From positions 528,579-592,578 of the forward strand of contig NZ_MKSQ01000007.1 in the NCBI RefSeq assembly GCF_001898115.1: DNA of 64,000 nt. Reading direction: 5' to 3'. A model generated the notes under the pieces. The model saw only the letters and a list, made by a program, of their open reading frames with translations. It searched no databases and was not told the DNA's origin. The stretch is from Allobosea sp. 67-29 (GTDB lineage: Bacteria; Pseudomonadota; Alphaproteobacteria; Rhizobiales; Beijerinckiaceae). Of this stretch, positions 54,574-64,000 are shown piece after piece (the stretch's first letter is position 1; each line of letters starts with the position of its first letter). The position numbers were made by a program, and so were the translations under genes.

Positions 54574-54604
54574 AAAAGAAAAAGGCGGCCCGAAGGCCGC
54601 CTTT
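54574..54604 (-). terminator. Terminator closing the alpha ribosomal operon
   Basis: On the minus strand, AAAGGCGGCC-TTCG-GGCCGCC is closed by a stable UUCG tetraloop and followed by TTTTTCTTTT. It begins 28 nt past the rplQ stop and separates the ribosomal operon from degP. Confidence 0.9.
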
Positions 54605-54631
54605 CCGGAAAACTGCCGACGATGCAGCCGC

Positions 54632-55048
54632 TCAGGCGGCTTCGTCTTCCGCCGTGAAGACCGGGCCGGAATCCTTGCCCTTGGCCTCGACGTCGCGGTC
54701 GACGAACTCGATGATCGCCATCGGCGCGTTGTCGCCGAAGCGGAAGCCCGCCTTCATGATGCGGAGATAGCCGCCGTTGCGCTCCTTGTAGCGCGGGCCG
54801 AGGACCGCGAAGAGCTTGCCGACGAGCTCGACATCCTTGATCTGCGCGATCGCCTGGCGGCGGGCGTGCAGGTCGCCGCGCTTGCCGAGCGTGACCAGCT
54901 TCTCGACGACCGGACGCAGGTCCTTGGCCTTCGGCAGGGTGGTGGTGATCTGCTCGTGCTTGATCAGGGCCTGAGCCATGTTGGCGAACATCGCCTGGCG
55001 ATGCTCGGCCGAGCGGTTGAAACGACGACCGCGGAAACCGTGACGCAT
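54632..55048 (-). CDS. rplQ: 50S ribosomal protein L17
   Basis: A 138-residue ribosomal protein with the standard N-terminus [20 protein letters not shown] and the core [20 protein letters not shown]. The alphaproteobacterial tail ([13 protein letters not shown]) is acidic. It is the last gene of the alpha operon, 116 bp after rpoA. Confidence 0.98.
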   Translation of the reverse strand: MRHGFRGRRFNRSAEHRQAMFANMAQALIKHEQITTTLPKAKDLRPVVEKLVTLGKRGDLHARRQAIAQIKDVELVGKLFAVLGPRYKERNGGYLRIMKAGFRFGDNAPMAIIEFVDRDVEAKGKDSGPVFTAEDEAA

Positions 55049-55164
55049 TGTTTGGCTCCTTCGTTGCTTACGGCCGCCGTGCCACGGTACGGCCGTTCCT
55101 TATGCTCCGGCTCGGGATGAACCGGGCGGGGTTGGCGCGGGATGCCTCCCGCGCCGGTTGAAGC

Positions 55165-56181
55165 TCAGTAGTGCTCTTCGAAGCGCTTCGCGAGCTCTTC
55201 GATGTTCTCCGGCGGCCAGCCCTGGACGTCCATGCCCAGGTGAAGGCCCATGGTGGCGAGCACTTCCTTGATCTCGTTCAGCGACTTGCGGCCGAAGTTC
55301 GGGGTGCGCAGCATCTCGCCCTCGGACTTCTGGATGAGGTCGCCGATATAGACGATGTTGTCGTTCTTGAGGCAGTTGGCCGAGCGGACCGAAAGCTCGA
55401 GCTCGTCGACCTTCTTGAGCAGCGCCGGGTTGAAGGGCAGCTGCGGCGCGGCCGAGACGGCCTCTTCCTTGCGCGGCTCCTCGAAGGTGATGAAGACGGC
55501 GAGCTGGTCCTGCAGGATGCGGGCGGCGAGCGCCAGCGCGTCCTCGGGGGTGACCGAGCCGTTGGTCTCGATCGCCAGCGTCAGCGAATCCTTGTCGAGG
55601 TTCTGGCCTTCGCGGGTGTTCTCGACCCGGTAGGACACCTTCTTGACCGGCGAGTACAGGCTGTCGACCGGGATCAGGCCGATCGGCGCATCCTCGGGGC
55701 GGTTCTGCTCGGCCGGGATGTAGCCCTTGCCGGTGTTGACCGTGAACTCCATGCGGATCTCGGCCCCGTCGTCGAGGGTGCAGAGCACCAGCTCGGGGTT
55801 CAGGATCGAGACGTCGCCGATGGTGTTGATGTCACCGGCGGTGACGGTGCCCGGGCCCGACTTGCGCAGGGTCATGCGCTTCGGTCCCTCGCCCTGCATC
55901 TTGATGGCGATCGCCTTGATGTTGAGGACGATGTCGGTGACGTCCTCACGGACGCCCGGAATCGAGGAGAACTCGTGCAGTACGCCGTCGATCTGGACGG
56001 CGGTGACGGCCGCGCCCTGGAGCGACGACAGGAGCACGCGGCGCAGAGCATTGCCGAGCGTCATGCCGAAGCCGCGCTCAAGCGGACGCGCGATCACGGT
56101 GGCCAGACGCTTCGGGTCGTCTCCGACCTTGACTTCGAGCTTGTTCGGCTTGGAAAGATCCTGCCAGTTCTTGCTGATCAC
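55165..56181 (-). CDS. rpoA: RNA polymerase alpha subunit
   Basis: A 338-residue subunit: N-terminal dimerisation domain (about 1-235, [20 protein letters not shown]) and C-terminal DNA/activator-binding domain (about 255-338, [20 protein letters not shown]). The start is GTG 56181 (GTG-ATC-AGC), with AGGAG about 8 nt upstream. It lies between rpsK and rplQ; rpsD, present here in enterobacteria, is absent as usual in alphaproteobacteria. Confidence 0.98.
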   Translation of the reverse strand: MISKNWQDLSKPNKLEVKVGDDPKRLATVIARPLERGFGMTLGNALRRVLLSSLQGAAVTAVQIDGVLHEFSSIPGVREDVTDIVLNIKAIAIKMQGEGPKRMTLRKSGPGTVTAGDINTIGDVSILNPELVLCTLDDGAEIRMEFTVNTGKGYIPAEQNRPEDAPIGLIPVDSLYSPVKKVSYRVENTREGQNLDKDSLTLAIETNGSVTPEDALALAARILQDQLAVFITFEEPRKEEAVSAAPQLPFNPALLKKVDELELSVRSANCLKNDNIVYIGDLIQKSEGEMLRTPNFGRKSLNEIKEVLATMGLHLGMDVQGWPPENIEELAKRFEEHY

Positions 56182-56276
56182 GACCGCACTCCTGGTGCTG
56201 AATTCATCTGGCGGCCGAAAGCCGCCCCGGACAGGCGCCCGCCCCTGCGGGCGCCTTCAAGGCTACAAGTCAGGCG

Positions 56277-56666
56277 TCAGACGCGACGGCGCTTGCGCGG
56301 CCGGCAGCCATTGTGCGGGATCGGCGTGACGTCGCGGATCGAGGTCACGGTGAAGCCCGCGGCCTGGAGAGCGCGAAGAGCCGACTCGCGGCCCGAACCC
56401 GGACCGGTCACCTCGACCTCGAGGGTGCGCATGCCGTGCTCGGCAGCCTTGCGGGCGGCGTCCTCGGCGGCGACCTGCGCGGCGTAGGGGGTCGACTTGC
56501 GCGAGCCCTTGAAGCCCATCGTACCGGCCGAGGACCACGAGATCGTGTTGCCCTGCGCGTCGGTGATGGTGATCATGGTGTTGTTGAACGAGGCGTTCAC
56601 ATGGGCGACGCCGGAAACGATGTTCTTGCGTTCCCTACGGCGAACGCGCTGGGCTTCTTTAGCCAT
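56277..56666 (-). CDS. rpsK: 30S ribosomal protein S11
   Basis: A 129-residue protein with the S11 core ([56 protein letters not shown]). It lies between rpsM (113 bp upstream) and rpoA (95 bp downstream). Confidence 0.98.
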   Translation of the reverse strand: MAKEAQRVRRRERKNIVSGVAHVNASFNNTMITITDAQGNTISWSSAGTMGFKGSRKSTPYAAQVAAEDAARKAAEHGMRTLEVEVTGPGSGRESALRALQAAGFTVTSIRDVTPIPHNGCRPRKRRRV

Positions 56667-56779
56667 GGTCTTTTCTCTTGTCCTTCAGGCGCGCCCGTCA
56701 TTCCAGGCGCTGGGGAAGCCGCCCACCCCTTCGGGTCAGGCGGCGCAAAGCAGCGGGCCGGAGAACCGGCCCGCCGAAA

Positions 56780-57148
56780 TCACTTCTTCTTGCCGGCGAT
56801 CGGCTTCGCCTTGCCCTTGCGGGTGCGGGCGTTGGTGTGCGTGCGCTGGCCGCGGACCGGCAGCGAGCGGCGATGGCGCAGGCCGCGATAGCAGCCGAGA
56901 TCCATCAAGCGCTTGATGTTCATCGAGACCTCGCGGCGCAGATCGCCCTCGACGAGGTAGTCCCGGTCGATCGCCTCGCGGATCTGGAGGACCTCGGCGT
57001 CGGTCAGCTGGTTGACGCGGCGCTCCGGCGCGATGCCGACCTTCTCGACGATCTCCTGGGCCTTGGCCGCGCCAATGCCGTGGATGTACTGCAGGCCGAT
57101 GACGACGCGCTTGCCGGTGGGAATGTTGACGCCCGCGATACGAGCCAT
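56780..57148 (-). CDS. rpsM: 30S ribosomal protein S13
   Basis: A 122-residue protein ([40 protein letters not shown]). It is the first ribosomal gene after adk. The 248-bp gap before it holds a candidate promoter on the minus strand, TTGACT (57348-57343) and TAACGA (57325-57320) 17 nt apart, with a weak -10. Confidence 0.98.
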   Translation of the reverse strand: MARIAGVNIPTGKRVVIGLQYIHGIGAAKAQEIVEKVGIAPERRVNQLTDAEVLQIREAIDRDYLVEGDLRREVSMNIKRLMDLGCYRGLRHRRSLPVRGQRTHTNARTRKGKAKPIAGKKK

Positions 57149-57396
57149 GACCTCATCTCCATGTCGGCCGAAGCGCCCGATGGCACCCCGGCGGTGGGAA
57201 AAATCCCGCGTCCGGTGGAGGCCGGCTCATGCAGGATGTCGAACGATTCCACGCGAGAACGCGACGTCGCCCCTTCTTGCGAAGGTAACGGCATCGCTCC
57301 CATGAAACCGGATAGCGGCTCGTTAGCGACTCGGGCTGCAGGAGTCAACCCATGCAACCCAAGATTCATGCCAACGAGCTGGCGAAGAGCTTCGCT

Positions 57397-57990
57397 CTAG
57401 CCGCGCACTGTTTCTGACAGTGCACTCTCGATCGCCGCCGAGACCGCATCGATCGGATGCATGCCGTCGATCTCAGTCAGCTGGCCGCGCTTGGCGTAAT
57501 AGGGCGCCACGATCGCGGTATCGCGATTATACGCCTCCAGCCGGGTCTTGAAGACCTCCGGATCGTCATCCTTGCGTACCGGCTGGCCGGCCGCCCTCGC
57601 CTCCTCGGCGCGGCGGACGATGCGATCGACAAGCTTCGACTGGTCGACCTTGAGCTCGAGCACCGCGTCGAGCTTCAGGCCCTTGCCTTCCAGCATCTTG
57701 TCCAGGGCTTCGGCCTGCGCCAGCGTCCGCGGGAAGCCGTCGAGGATGAAGCCCTTCTTGGCGTCCGGCTCCTCGATCCGGTCGGCGACGATGCCGATGA
57801 CGATCTCGTCCGAGACCAGTCCGCCTGCGTCCATCACGGCCTTGGCCTGCTGGCCGACCGGCGTACCGGCGGCGACGGCTGCGCGCAGCATGTCGCCGGT
57901 GGAGAGTTGCGGAATGCCATGCTTCGCGACGATGCGCGCCGCCTGAGTGCCTTTGCCCGCCCCCGGCGGCCCCAGGAAAATCAACCGCAT
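57397..57990 (-). CDS. adk: Adenylate kinase (short-lid form)
   Basis: A 197-residue enzyme interconverting AMP, ADP and ATP. P-loop GPPGAGKGT (7-15), the AMP-binding STGDMLR and DGFPRT are present. The LID is short, with no zinc cysteines, as in most alphaproteobacteria. It starts 1 nt after the secY stop, so it is coupled to it. Confidence 0.97.
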   Translation of the reverse strand: MRLIFLGPPGAGKGTQAARIVAKHGIPQLSTGDMLRAAVAAGTPVGQQAKAVMDAGGLVSDEIVIGIVADRIEEPDAKKGFILDGFPRTLAQAEALDKMLEGKGLKLDAVLELKVDQSKLVDRIVRRAEEARAAGQPVRKDDDPEVFKTRLEAYNRDTAIVAPYYAKRGQLTEIDGMHPIDAVSAAIESALSETVRG

Positions 57991-57991
57991 C

Positions 57992-59332
57992 TTATCTCCG
58001 CGCTCCTCGCAATTTGGCCTTCTTGACCAGCCCCTCGTACTGATGGGCCAGCAGGTGCCCGTGGACCTGGGCCACGGTATCCATCGTCGTCGTCACCACG
58101 ATGAGCAGCGAGGTGCCGCCCAGGAGGATGATCGGAATCTGAGCATAGGTGATCATGAACTCGGGGATAAGGCAGACGATGGTCAGATAGCCTGCGCCGA
58201 GCACGGTGATCCGGGTCAGGATGCGGTCGATATGCTCGGCCGTCCGCTCGCCGGGACGGATGCCCGGCATGAAGCCGCCATGCTTCTTGAGGTTGTCCGC
58301 CGTCTCGACCGGGTTGAACACGATCGCCGTGTAGAAGAAGCAGAAGAAGATGATCAGCGCCGCATAGAGCACCATGAACAGCGGCCGGCCATGGGCGAGA
58401 TAGGTCGCGATCGTCGAGAGGATGCCGGTGCCGCCCTGCGCCTGCGAGAAGCTGGCGATCGTGGTCGGCAGCAGCAGCAGCGAAGAGGCGAAGATCGGCG
58501 GGATGACGCCCGAGGTGTTGAGCTTCAGCGGCAGGAACGAGGTCTGGCCCTCATACATGCGGTTGCCGACCTGGCGCTTCGGGTAGTTGATCAGCAGGCG
58601 CCGCTGGGCGCGCTCCATGAACACGCAGAAGGCGATGACGCAGATCGCCATCACAAGGATGCCGAGCAGAAGCCCGGTCGAGATCGCACCTTGCCGGCCG
58701 AGCTCGAGGGTCTGGGCGAGCTGCGCCGGAAATTCGGCGATGATGCCCGCAAAGATGATCATCGAGGTGCCGTTGCCGATGCCACGGCTGGTGATCTGCT
58801 CGCCGAGCCAGAGCAGGAACATCGTGCCGCCAACCAGCGTGATCGTGGTCGAGAGCAGGAAGAACGGCCCCGGCTCCAGCACGAGATTGCCCGAACCTTG
58901 CAGACCCACGCCGATCGCATAGGCCTGGAACACCGCCAGAACCAGCGTGAGGTAGCGGGTGTACTGGTTGAGGATCTTGCGGCCCTGCTCGCCTTCCTTC
59001 TTCAGCGCCTCGAAGCTCGGAATGACGCTGGAAAGCAGCTGCACGATGATCGAGGCCGAAATGTAAGGCATGATCGCCAGCGCGAAGATCGCCAGCCGGC
59101 CGACGGCGCCGCCTGAAAACATGTTGAACAGGCCCAGCACGCCGGCCTGGCCCTGCTGGCGGAACAGGTCGGTCACCGCATCGGGATTGATCCCCGGCAG
59201 CGGGATATAGGTCCCCAACCGATAGACCAGCAGCGCACCGAGCGTGAACCAGATGCGCTTCTTGAGTTCGTCCGCCTTGGCGAGCGCCCCGAAATTGAGG
59301 TTTGCCGCTAGCTGTTCAGCCGCCGATGCCAT
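57992..59332 (-). CDS. secY: Protein translocase subunit SecY
   Basis: A 446-residue pore protein of the SecYEG translocon with ten membrane helices. Conserved pieces include [11 protein letters not shown] (after TM1), the plug region, and the SecA/ribosome-contacting loops near [14 protein letters not shown] and [12 protein letters not shown]. It follows rplO by 153 bp. Confidence 0.98.
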   Translation of the reverse strand: MASAAEQLAANLNFGALAKADELKKRIWFTLGALLVYRLGTYIPLPGINPDAVTDLFRQQGQAGVLGLFNMFSGGAVGRLAIFALAIMPYISASIIVQLLSSVIPSFEALKKEGEQGRKILNQYTRYLTLVLAVFQAYAIGVGLQGSGNLVLEPGPFFLLSTTITLVGGTMFLLWLGEQITSRGIGNGTSMIIFAGIIAEFPAQLAQTLELGRQGAISTGLLLGILVMAICVIAFCVFMERAQRRLLINYPKRQVGNRMYEGQTSFLPLKLNTSGVIPPIFASSLLLLPTTIASFSQAQGGTGILSTIATYLAHGRPLFMVLYAALIIFFCFFYTAIVFNPVETADNLKKHGGFMPGIRPGERTAEHIDRILTRITVLGAGYLTIVCLIPEFMITYAQIPIILLGGTSLLIVVTTTMDTVAQVHGHLLAHQYEGLVKKAKLRGARR

Positions 59333-59485
59333 GCGTCGGATCCCTGGGTCTCAGTCGATATTGAAGCACGCCGTCTGCCGAAGTCGCGGTGCGATTTTCA
59401 GGGGCGTACTGTGCGTCAAACAGTCGAACGGCGGCCAAGGCGCATGGCCCGGCCGCCGTTCGCGAACGTCATGTAGGCGTTCTGG

Positions 59486-59962
59486 TCACGCCTGTGAAGC
59501 GGCGGCCAGGATCTTGACCGAACCGCCGGCCTTCTCGATCGCCGCGACGGCCGACTTGGAAGCGCCGGCGACCTCGAAGGCGAGCTTGGTCTTGAGCTCG
59601 CCATTGCCGAGGATCTTGACGCCGTCCTTGGCCTGGCGCGTGATCACGCCGGCGGCGACGAGCGCCTCGACGGTGACGGCGCCCTTGGCATCGAGCTTGC
59701 CCGCCTCGACGGCCTCCTGGATGCGGCCGAGGTTCACCTCGTTCAGCTCCTTGGCGAAGAGGTTGACGAAGCCGCGCTTCGGCAGGCGCCGATAGAGCGG
59801 CATCTGGCCGCCTTCGAAGCCCTTGACCGCCACGCCGGCGCGGGCCTTCTGGCCCTTGACGCCACGTCCGCCGGTCTTGCCCTTGCCGGAGCCGATGCCG
59901 CGGCCGACGCGGATGCGCGACTTGGCCGCGCCTTCGTTGTCACGAATCTCGTTGAGTTTCAT
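59486..59962 (-). CDS. rplO: 50S ribosomal protein L15
   Basis: A 158-residue protein ([39 protein letters not shown]) with the typical Gly-rich N-terminal extension that threads into the large subunit. It is 12 nt after rpmD. Confidence 0.98.
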   Translation of the reverse strand: MKLNEIRDNEGAAKSRIRVGRGIGSGKGKTGGRGVKGQKARAGVAVKGFEGGQMPLYRRLPKRGFVNLFAKELNEVNLGRIQEAVEAGKLDAKGAVTVEALVAAGVITRQAKDGVKILGNGELKTKLAFEVAGASKSAVAAIEKAGGSVKILAAASQA

Positions 59963-59974
59963 GTGTCTGCCTCC

Positions 59975-60169
59975 TCACTTCGCGTCGACGACGCGCACGA
60001 GGTGCTTGACCTTCTCGACCATGCCACGCACCGCGGGGGTGTCCTGGAGGGTCGAGCGGCGGCGAATCTTGTTCAGGCCGAGACCGATCAGGGTCTGGCG
60101 CTGGGTGGCGTCGCGGCGGATCGGGGAGCCGATCTGCTCGACGGTGACGGTCTTCTCAGACTTTGCCAT
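59975..60169 (-). CDS. rpmD: 50S ribosomal protein L30
   Basis: A 64-residue protein ([40 protein letters not shown]). ATG 60169 with AGGAGG upstream is the start; earlier in-frame codons belong to the end of rpsE. It lies 10 nt after rpsE. Confidence 0.96.
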   Translation of the reverse strand: MAKSEKTVTVEQIGSPIRRDATQRQTLIGLGLNKIRRRSTLQDTPAVRGMVEKVKHLVRVVDAK

Positions 60170-60179
60170 CGATGCCTCC

Positions 60180-60743
60180 TCACGCTTCCGCGGCCGCATC
60201 CGCGCCGGCGTCGCGGCGGCGGGTCTGCAGGGCCGAAACCTTGAGCGAGCGACGGGCCGCGACCGAGCGCGGGCTGTCCTCGTTCTTCAGCGCGTCGAAG
60301 GTGGCGCGCACGAGGTTGTACGGGTTGGAGGAGCCGAGCGACTTGGACACGACGTCCTGCATGCCGACCGCCTCGAAGACGGCGCGCATCGGGCCGCCGG
60401 CGATGATGCCGGTACCGGCCGGAGCGGCGCGCAGCACGACCTTGCCGGCGCCATGGCGGCCCTGCACGTCGTGATGGAGGGTACGGCCCTCGCGCAGCGG
60501 GATGCGGACGAGGCCGCGCTTGGCGGCTTCCGTCGCCTTGCGGATCGCCTCGGGAACTTCACGGGCCTTGCCGTGGCCGAAGCCGACGCGGCCCTTCTGG
60601 TCGCCGACGACGACGAGCGCGGCGAAGCCGAAGCGACGTCCGCCCTTCACCACCTTGGCGACGCGGTTGATGTGGACGAGCTTGTCCACGAATTCGGAAT
60701 CGCGCTCTTCGCTATCCCGACGCTCACGCGGCTCTCTAGCCAT
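60180..60743 (-). CDS. rpsE: 30S ribosomal protein S5
   Basis: A 187-residue protein with the S5 double-stranded-RNA-binding fold ([35 protein letters not shown]) and the C-terminal [21 protein letters not shown] basic Ala-rich tail is present. A 146-bp gap, in which I see nothing definite, separates it from rplR. Confidence 0.98.
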   Translation of the reverse strand: MAREPRERRDSEERDSEFVDKLVHINRVAKVVKGGRRFGFAALVVVGDQKGRVGFGHGKAREVPEAIRKATEAAKRGLVRIPLREGRTLHHDVQGRHGAGKVVLRAAPAGTGIIAGGPMRAVFEAVGMQDVVSKSLGSSNPYNLVRATFDALKNEDSPRSVAARRSLKVSALQTRRRDAGADAAAEA

Positions 60744-60889
60744 GTGTTGAGTCCTCTTACTTGCGCGGACGAGGATCGAAGCCCCGCCGCTCGCTCGAGC
60801 CTAACCCCGTGCGTCATTGCCCGGGGAAGCTTGGAAACGGGTTTCGCCCGCCTGGCGCTCGCGCACCGGACGGGCGAAATCCGAAAACC

Positions 60890-61252
60890 TCAGAAGCTGA
60901 GGCCGCCCTCGCGGGCCGCATCGGCCAGCGCCTTGACGCGGCCATGGTACATATAGGGACCGCGGTCGAAGACCACCTCCGTCACGCCGGCCTTGACCGC
61001 GCGCTCGGCGACGATCTTGCCGATCTGGGCGGCGGACTCGACATTCGCGCCGGACTTGATGTCCTTGCGCAGGTCCTTGTCCAGCGTCGAGGCCGAAGCG
61101 AGGGTGACCCCCTTCACGTCGTCGATGACCTGGGCGTAGATCTGCTTGCCGGTGCGGTGCACCGACAGGCGCGGGCGACCATTGGCAACCGCCTTGATCG
61201 CGCGGCGAACGCGGGCCTTGCGGCGCGCAGTGTTGTCGTTCTGCTTGCTCAT
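60890..61252 (-). CDS. rplR: 50S ribosomal protein L18
   Basis: A 120-residue 5S rRNA-binding protein ([40 protein letters not shown]). It starts 5 nt after rplF. Confidence 0.98.
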   Translation of the reverse strand: MSKQNDNTARRKARVRRAIKAVANGRPRLSVHRTGKQIYAQVIDDVKGVTLASASTLDKDLRKDIKSGANVESAAQIGKIVAERAVKAGVTEVVFDRGPYMYHGRVKALADAAREGGLSF

Positions 61253-61257
61253 GGCGC

Positions 61258-61791
61258 TTACTTCTTCTTGCCTTCCTTGCGGAAGATGAATTCGCCGGCG
61301 TACTTGACGCCCTTGCCCTTGTAGGGCTCGGGGCCGCGATACTCGCGGATCTCCGCGGCGATCTGCCCGACGACCTGCTTGTCGATGCCGGCGACGACGA
61401 TCTCCGTCGGCTTCGGCGTCGTGATCGCGATGCCGGCCGGGATGTCGTAGTCGATGTCGTGGCTGTAGCCGAGCGACAGCTTCAGCACCTTGCCGTTCAC
61501 GGCGGCGCGATAGCCGACGCCGTTGATCTCGAGGCGCTTCTCGAAACCGGCGGTGGTGCCGATCACGAGGTTGTTGATGCGGGCACGCGAGGTGCCCCAG
61601 AGCGCGCGGGCGCGCTTCGACTGCGAACGCGGCTGCACCGCGATCGCGCCGTCCTCCATGGCGACCGAGACGTCCTCGGGCACCTCGAAGGAAAGCTCGC
61701 CCTTCGAGCCCTTGACCTTGACGAGCTGGCCGGTGACCGAGGCGGTGACGCCCGCGGGAACCGGAACCGGCTTCTTACCGATACGAGACAT
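61258..61791 (-). CDS. rplF: 50S ribosomal protein L6
   Basis: A 177-residue protein ([20 protein letters not shown], and the C-terminal signature [20 protein letters not shown]). It lies 35 nt after rpsH. Confidence 0.98.
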   Translation of the reverse strand: MSRIGKKPVPVPAGVTASVTGQLVKVKGSKGELSFEVPEDVSVAMEDGAIAVQPRSQSKRARALWGTSRARINNLVIGTTAGFEKRLEINGVGYRAAVNGKVLKLSLGYSHDIDYDIPAGIAITTPKPTEIVVAGIDKQVVGQIAAEIREYRGPEPYKGKGVKYAGEFIFRKEGKKK

Positions 61792-61826
61792 TGGATCTCT
61801 CCTGAAGATGAGCGGCGCCTGACGGG

Positions 61827-62225
61827 TCAGAAGACCCGGCAGAGCACTTCGCCGCCCACGTTCTGCTCGCGGGCCACATGGTCGGCCATCACGCCCTTCG
61901 GCGTCGAGACGATGGTCACGCCGAGGCCGTCGGCCACGCGCGGCATGGTCTCGACCGACGAATAGACGCGGCGGCCGGGCTTCGAGACACGGGAGATCGA
62001 CCGGATGACCGGCTGACCCTCGTGATACTTCAGCTCGATGTCGAACTCGGTCCGGCCGTTGCCGAACTCGGTCGTCGAGTAGCCGCGGATGTAGCCCTCG
62101 GTCTGAAGCACGTCGAGCACGCGGGCCCGCAGCTTCGAGCCGGGGGTGGACACGCGCGACTTGCGGCGCATCTGCGCATTGCGGATGCGGGTCAGCAGAT
62201 CGCCGAGCGGATCAATGACTGCCAT
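61827..62225 (-). CDS. rpsH: 30S ribosomal protein S8
   Basis: A 132-residue protein ([20 protein letters not shown], and the C-terminal [20 protein letters not shown]). It lies 14 nt after rpsN. In E. coli S8 is the translational repressor of the spc operon; whether that holds here is not visible. Confidence 0.98.
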   Translation of the reverse strand: MAVIDPLGDLLTRIRNAQMRRKSRVSTPGSKLRARVLDVLQTEGYIRGYSTTEFGNGRTEFDIELKYHEGQPVIRSISRVSKPGRRVYSSVETMPRVADGLGVTIVSTPKGVMADHVAREQNVGGEVLCRVF

Positions 62226-62239
62226 TGTTCCTGTCCTCC

Positions 62240-62545
62240 TTACCAGCTCGACTTCACGAGGCCGGGAACCAGCCCCTTGTTGCCGAGCTCACGCAGCGCG
62301 ACACGCGACATCTTCAGCTTGCGGTAGAACGCACGCGGACGGCCGGTCACCTCGCAACGGTTGCGGATGCGGTTCTTGGCCGAGTTGCGCGGCAGCTCGG
62401 CGAGCTTCAGGCGAGCGAGGAAGCGCTCGTCCATCGGCTGGTTGTCGTCATTGGCGATTGCGAGCAGACGAGCCCGGCGGCCGGCGAATTTCTTCACCAG
62501 CTTCCTGCGGCGCTCGTTGTTCTCGACGGAGCTTTTCTTAGCCAT
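62240..62545 (-). CDS. rpsN: 30S ribosomal protein S14
   Basis: A 101-residue long-form S14 ([40 protein letters not shown]). It has no CxxC zinc pair, so it is the zinc-independent type. It lies 35 nt after rplE. Confidence 0.98.
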   Translation of the reverse strand: MAKKSSVENNERRRKLVKKFAGRRARLLAIANDDNQPMDERFLARLKLAELPRNSAKNRIRNRCEVTGRPRAFYRKLKMSRVALRELGNKGLVPGLVKSSW

Positions 62546-62580
62546 CGATCTCTCCTGGTTTCCGCGTTTGAACGGTCAGT

Positions 62581-63147
62581 TCACTGCCGGAACGGGAAGT
62601 TGAAGTGCTTGAGCAGGGCGCGCGCCTCGTCGTCCGACTTCGCAGTCGTGCAGACGATCACGTCCATGCCCAGGACCTGGTCGACCTTGTCGTAGTTGAT
62701 CTCGGGGAACACGATGTGCTCCTTGATCCCGAGCGCGAAATTGCCGCGCCCGTCGAACGACTTCGGGTTCAGGCCCCGGAAGTCGCGCACCCGCGGAAGC
62801 GCGATGGTGACGAGCCGGTCGACGAACTCGTACATCCGCGTCTTGCGCAGCGTGACCTTGCAGCCCACCGGCATGTTCTCGCGCAGCTTGAAGCCGGCGA
62901 TGGCCAGGCGGGACTTGGTGATGATCGGCTTCTGGCCGGCGATGAGGGCGAGATCGCCCGCGGCGTTGTCGACCTTCTTGCGGTCCGCCGTCGCCTCGCC
63001 AACACCCATGTTGATGACGATCTTCTCGATCGTCGGCACTTCCATGGCGTTCTTGTAGCCGAATTCCTTGATCATCGCGGGACGGACGACGTCCTCGTAA
63101 TGCTTCTTCATGCGCGGCGAGAGAGCCGCCTGCTGAGCTTCAGCCAT
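62581..63147 (-). CDS. rplE: 50S ribosomal protein L5
   Basis: A 188-residue 5S rRNA-binding protein ([40 protein letters not shown]). Its ATG lies inside the end of rplX, an 8-nt overlap indicating translational coupling. Confidence 0.98.
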   Translation of the reverse strand: MAEAQQAALSPRMKKHYEDVVRPAMIKEFGYKNAMEVPTIEKIVINMGVGEATADRKKVDNAAGDLALIAGQKPIITKSRLAIAGFKLRENMPVGCKVTLRKTRMYEFVDRLVTIALPRVRDFRGLNPKSFDGRGNFALGIKEHIVFPEINYDKVDQVLGMDVIVCTTAKSDDEARALLKHFNFPFRQ

Positions 63148-63457
63148 CGATCAGATCCCCCGAACGCTTGGCGAAACGAACCTTGCGGCCGTCATCGAGC
63201 ACCTTGAAACCGACGCGGGTCGCCTTGCCGTCCTTGGGATCGGCGACGGCAATGTTCGACAGGTCGATCGTCGCTTCCTTGCTGATGATGCCGCCCTCGG
63301 ACTGCGGGGACTGCTTGGTGTGGCGCTTCACCAGATTGACGCCACGCACGACGGCGCGGGCATCCTTCGGGAGCACCTGCAGCACTTCGCCGGTCTTGCC
63401 CTTGTCGCGGCCGGCGAGCACGACGACCTTGTCGCCCTTCTTGATCTTCGCAGCCAT
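63140..63457 (-). CDS. rplX: 50S ribosomal protein L24
   Basis: A 105-residue KOW-fold protein ([40 protein letters not shown]). ATG 63457 shares its last base with the rplN stop (TGATG) and the gene ends 8 nt inside rplE, so all three are coupled. Confidence 0.98.
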   Translation of the reverse strand: MAAKIKKGDKVVVLAGRDKGKTGEVLQVLPKDARAVVRGVNLVKRHTKQSPQSEGGIISKEATIDLSNIAVADPKDGKATRVGFKVLDDGRKVRFAKRSGDLIDG

Positions 63458-63825
63458 CACAGCACCTCCGGCGCCAGCGAGATGATCTTCATGTGGTTCT
63501 TGGCGCGCAGCTCGCGCGGAACCGGTCCGAAGATACGGGTGCCGACCGGCTCCTTCTGGTTGTTGATCAGCACGGCCGCATTGCGGTCGAAACGGATCAC
63601 CGAGCCGTCGGGGCGCTTGACGTCCTTGGCGGTGCGCACGACGACCGCCTTCATGACGTCGCCTTTCTTCACGCGGCCGCGCGGGATAGCTTCCTTGATC
63701 GAAACGACGATGATGTCGCCGACACCGGCGTACTTGCGCTTCGACCCGCCGAGAACCTTGATGCACATCACACGACGCGCGCCGGAGTTGTCGGCGACGT
63801 CGAGATTCGTCTGCACCTGGATCAT
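63457..63825 (-). CDS. rplN: 50S ribosomal protein L14
   Basis: A 122-residue protein ([40 protein letters not shown]). It is the first gene of the spc operon; AGGAAGGA lies upstream of the ATG. rpsQ, normally next upstream, is not within the remaining 175 bases. Confidence 0.98.
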   Translation of the reverse strand: MIQVQTNLDVADNSGARRVMCIKVLGGSKRKYAGVGDIIVVSIKEAIPRGRVKKGDVMKAVVVRTAKDVKRPDGSVIRFDRNAAVLINNQKEPVGTRIFGPVPRELRAKNHMKIISLAPEVL

Positions 63826-63919
63826 GGCCTTGATCCTTCCTAGTGGTATCAGGCGGTTTCCCGGACGGCCTCAGCGCTGGCCGGGACTACGACTGACGGG
63901 GGTCGATCGCCCCCTGGCC

Positions 63920-63963
63920 TCAAAACAAAACACGATCCGCAACGGTGGCTTCCACCTTTGCGG
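63920..63963 (-). terminator. Intrinsic terminator between the S10 and spc ribosomal operons
   Basis: On the minus strand, a long stem (CCGCAAAGGTGG with CCACCGTTGCGG, one A-C mismatch... arms 63952-63963 and 63937-63948, loop of 3) is followed by ATCGTGTTTTGTTTTG. It ends transcription coming from beyond the window edge, about 95 bp before rplN, so spc must have its own promoter in 63826-63919 or depend on partial read-through. Confidence 0.7.
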
Positions 63964-64000
63964 AGAAACATGTCCGGCTTCTTTCCGCCCCGCCCTGCCC

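Overview
The window is a GC-rich chromosomal segment (roughly two thirds G+C by eye) from an alphaproteobacterium, most likely order Hyphomicrobiales (Rhizobiales; Bosea/Methylobacterium-like, an inference from gene content, not a database match). Supporting signs are adk between secY and rpsM in the ribosomal cluster with no rpsD or rpmJ in it, the erpA / dgt / argS / SPOR gene order, a phasin with a TGC-N3-GCA operator, a DUF1489 gene, and two palindromic intergenic elements of a rhizobial type. There is no rRNA, prophage, transposase or CRISPR array. I see one tRNA, tRNA-Leu(GAG).

Region by region. 1-8.5 kb: a TRAP-type solute-binding protein, then (minus strand) a SPOR-domain membrane protein, argS and dgt, facing erpA; an HD-GYP protein; and a double cold-shock-domain protein. 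8.6-19.7 kb: a sirtuin, a class I/II aminotransferase, a DoxX-like membrane protein, a UxaA-type sugar-acid dehydratase, a LysE exporter, the phasin with a readable promoter/operator, a SPOR-tailed D,D-carboxypeptidase, a J-domain/VWA operon, panC, and a DUF1772-like/MarR pair behind a near-perfect palindrome. 19.7-30.7 kb: DUF1489, VOC, an SDR/aminoglycoside-phosphotransferase pair, both methylcrotonyl-CoA carboxylase subunits separated by several unrelated genes, lipB and an orphan short FliN. 30.7-39.8 kb: tRNA-Leu, two tandem GH25 lysozyme-like genes, a CorA/ZntB-like transporter, a 970-residue autotransporter beside an AT-rich island of about 32% G+C, isovaleryl-CoA dehydrogenase and a GGCT-like protein. 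39.8-54.6 kb: an ABC exporter lacking its LSGGQ signature, rhodanese, DUF599/DUF3253, YdcF, a GST, propionyl-CoA carboxylase alpha, a HAD phosphatase, a PsiF-like exported protein, an RluA-type pseudouridine synthase, rarA and degP. 54.6-64 kb: the spc and alpha ribosomal operons from rplN to rplQ, with secY, adk and rpoA, all on the minus strand and bounded by terminators on both sides.

How the genes work together. ivd, mccB/mccA and pccA belong to branched-chain amino-acid and propionyl-CoA catabolism but lie in three separate places. The two SPOR proteins, the carboxypeptidase, the two GH25 proteins and YdcF concern the cell envelope. The most interesting observations are the phasin promoter with its operator set exactly in the -35/-10 spacer, the MarR-site palindrome, the in-frame loss of the ABC signature motif, the AT-rich island at the autotransporter, the orphan FliN and an easily missed 59-residue membrane protein near rarA. 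I did not find a convincing wholly new multi-gene system; the J-domain/VWA operon is the nearest candidate. All assignments come from reading the sequence without any search.
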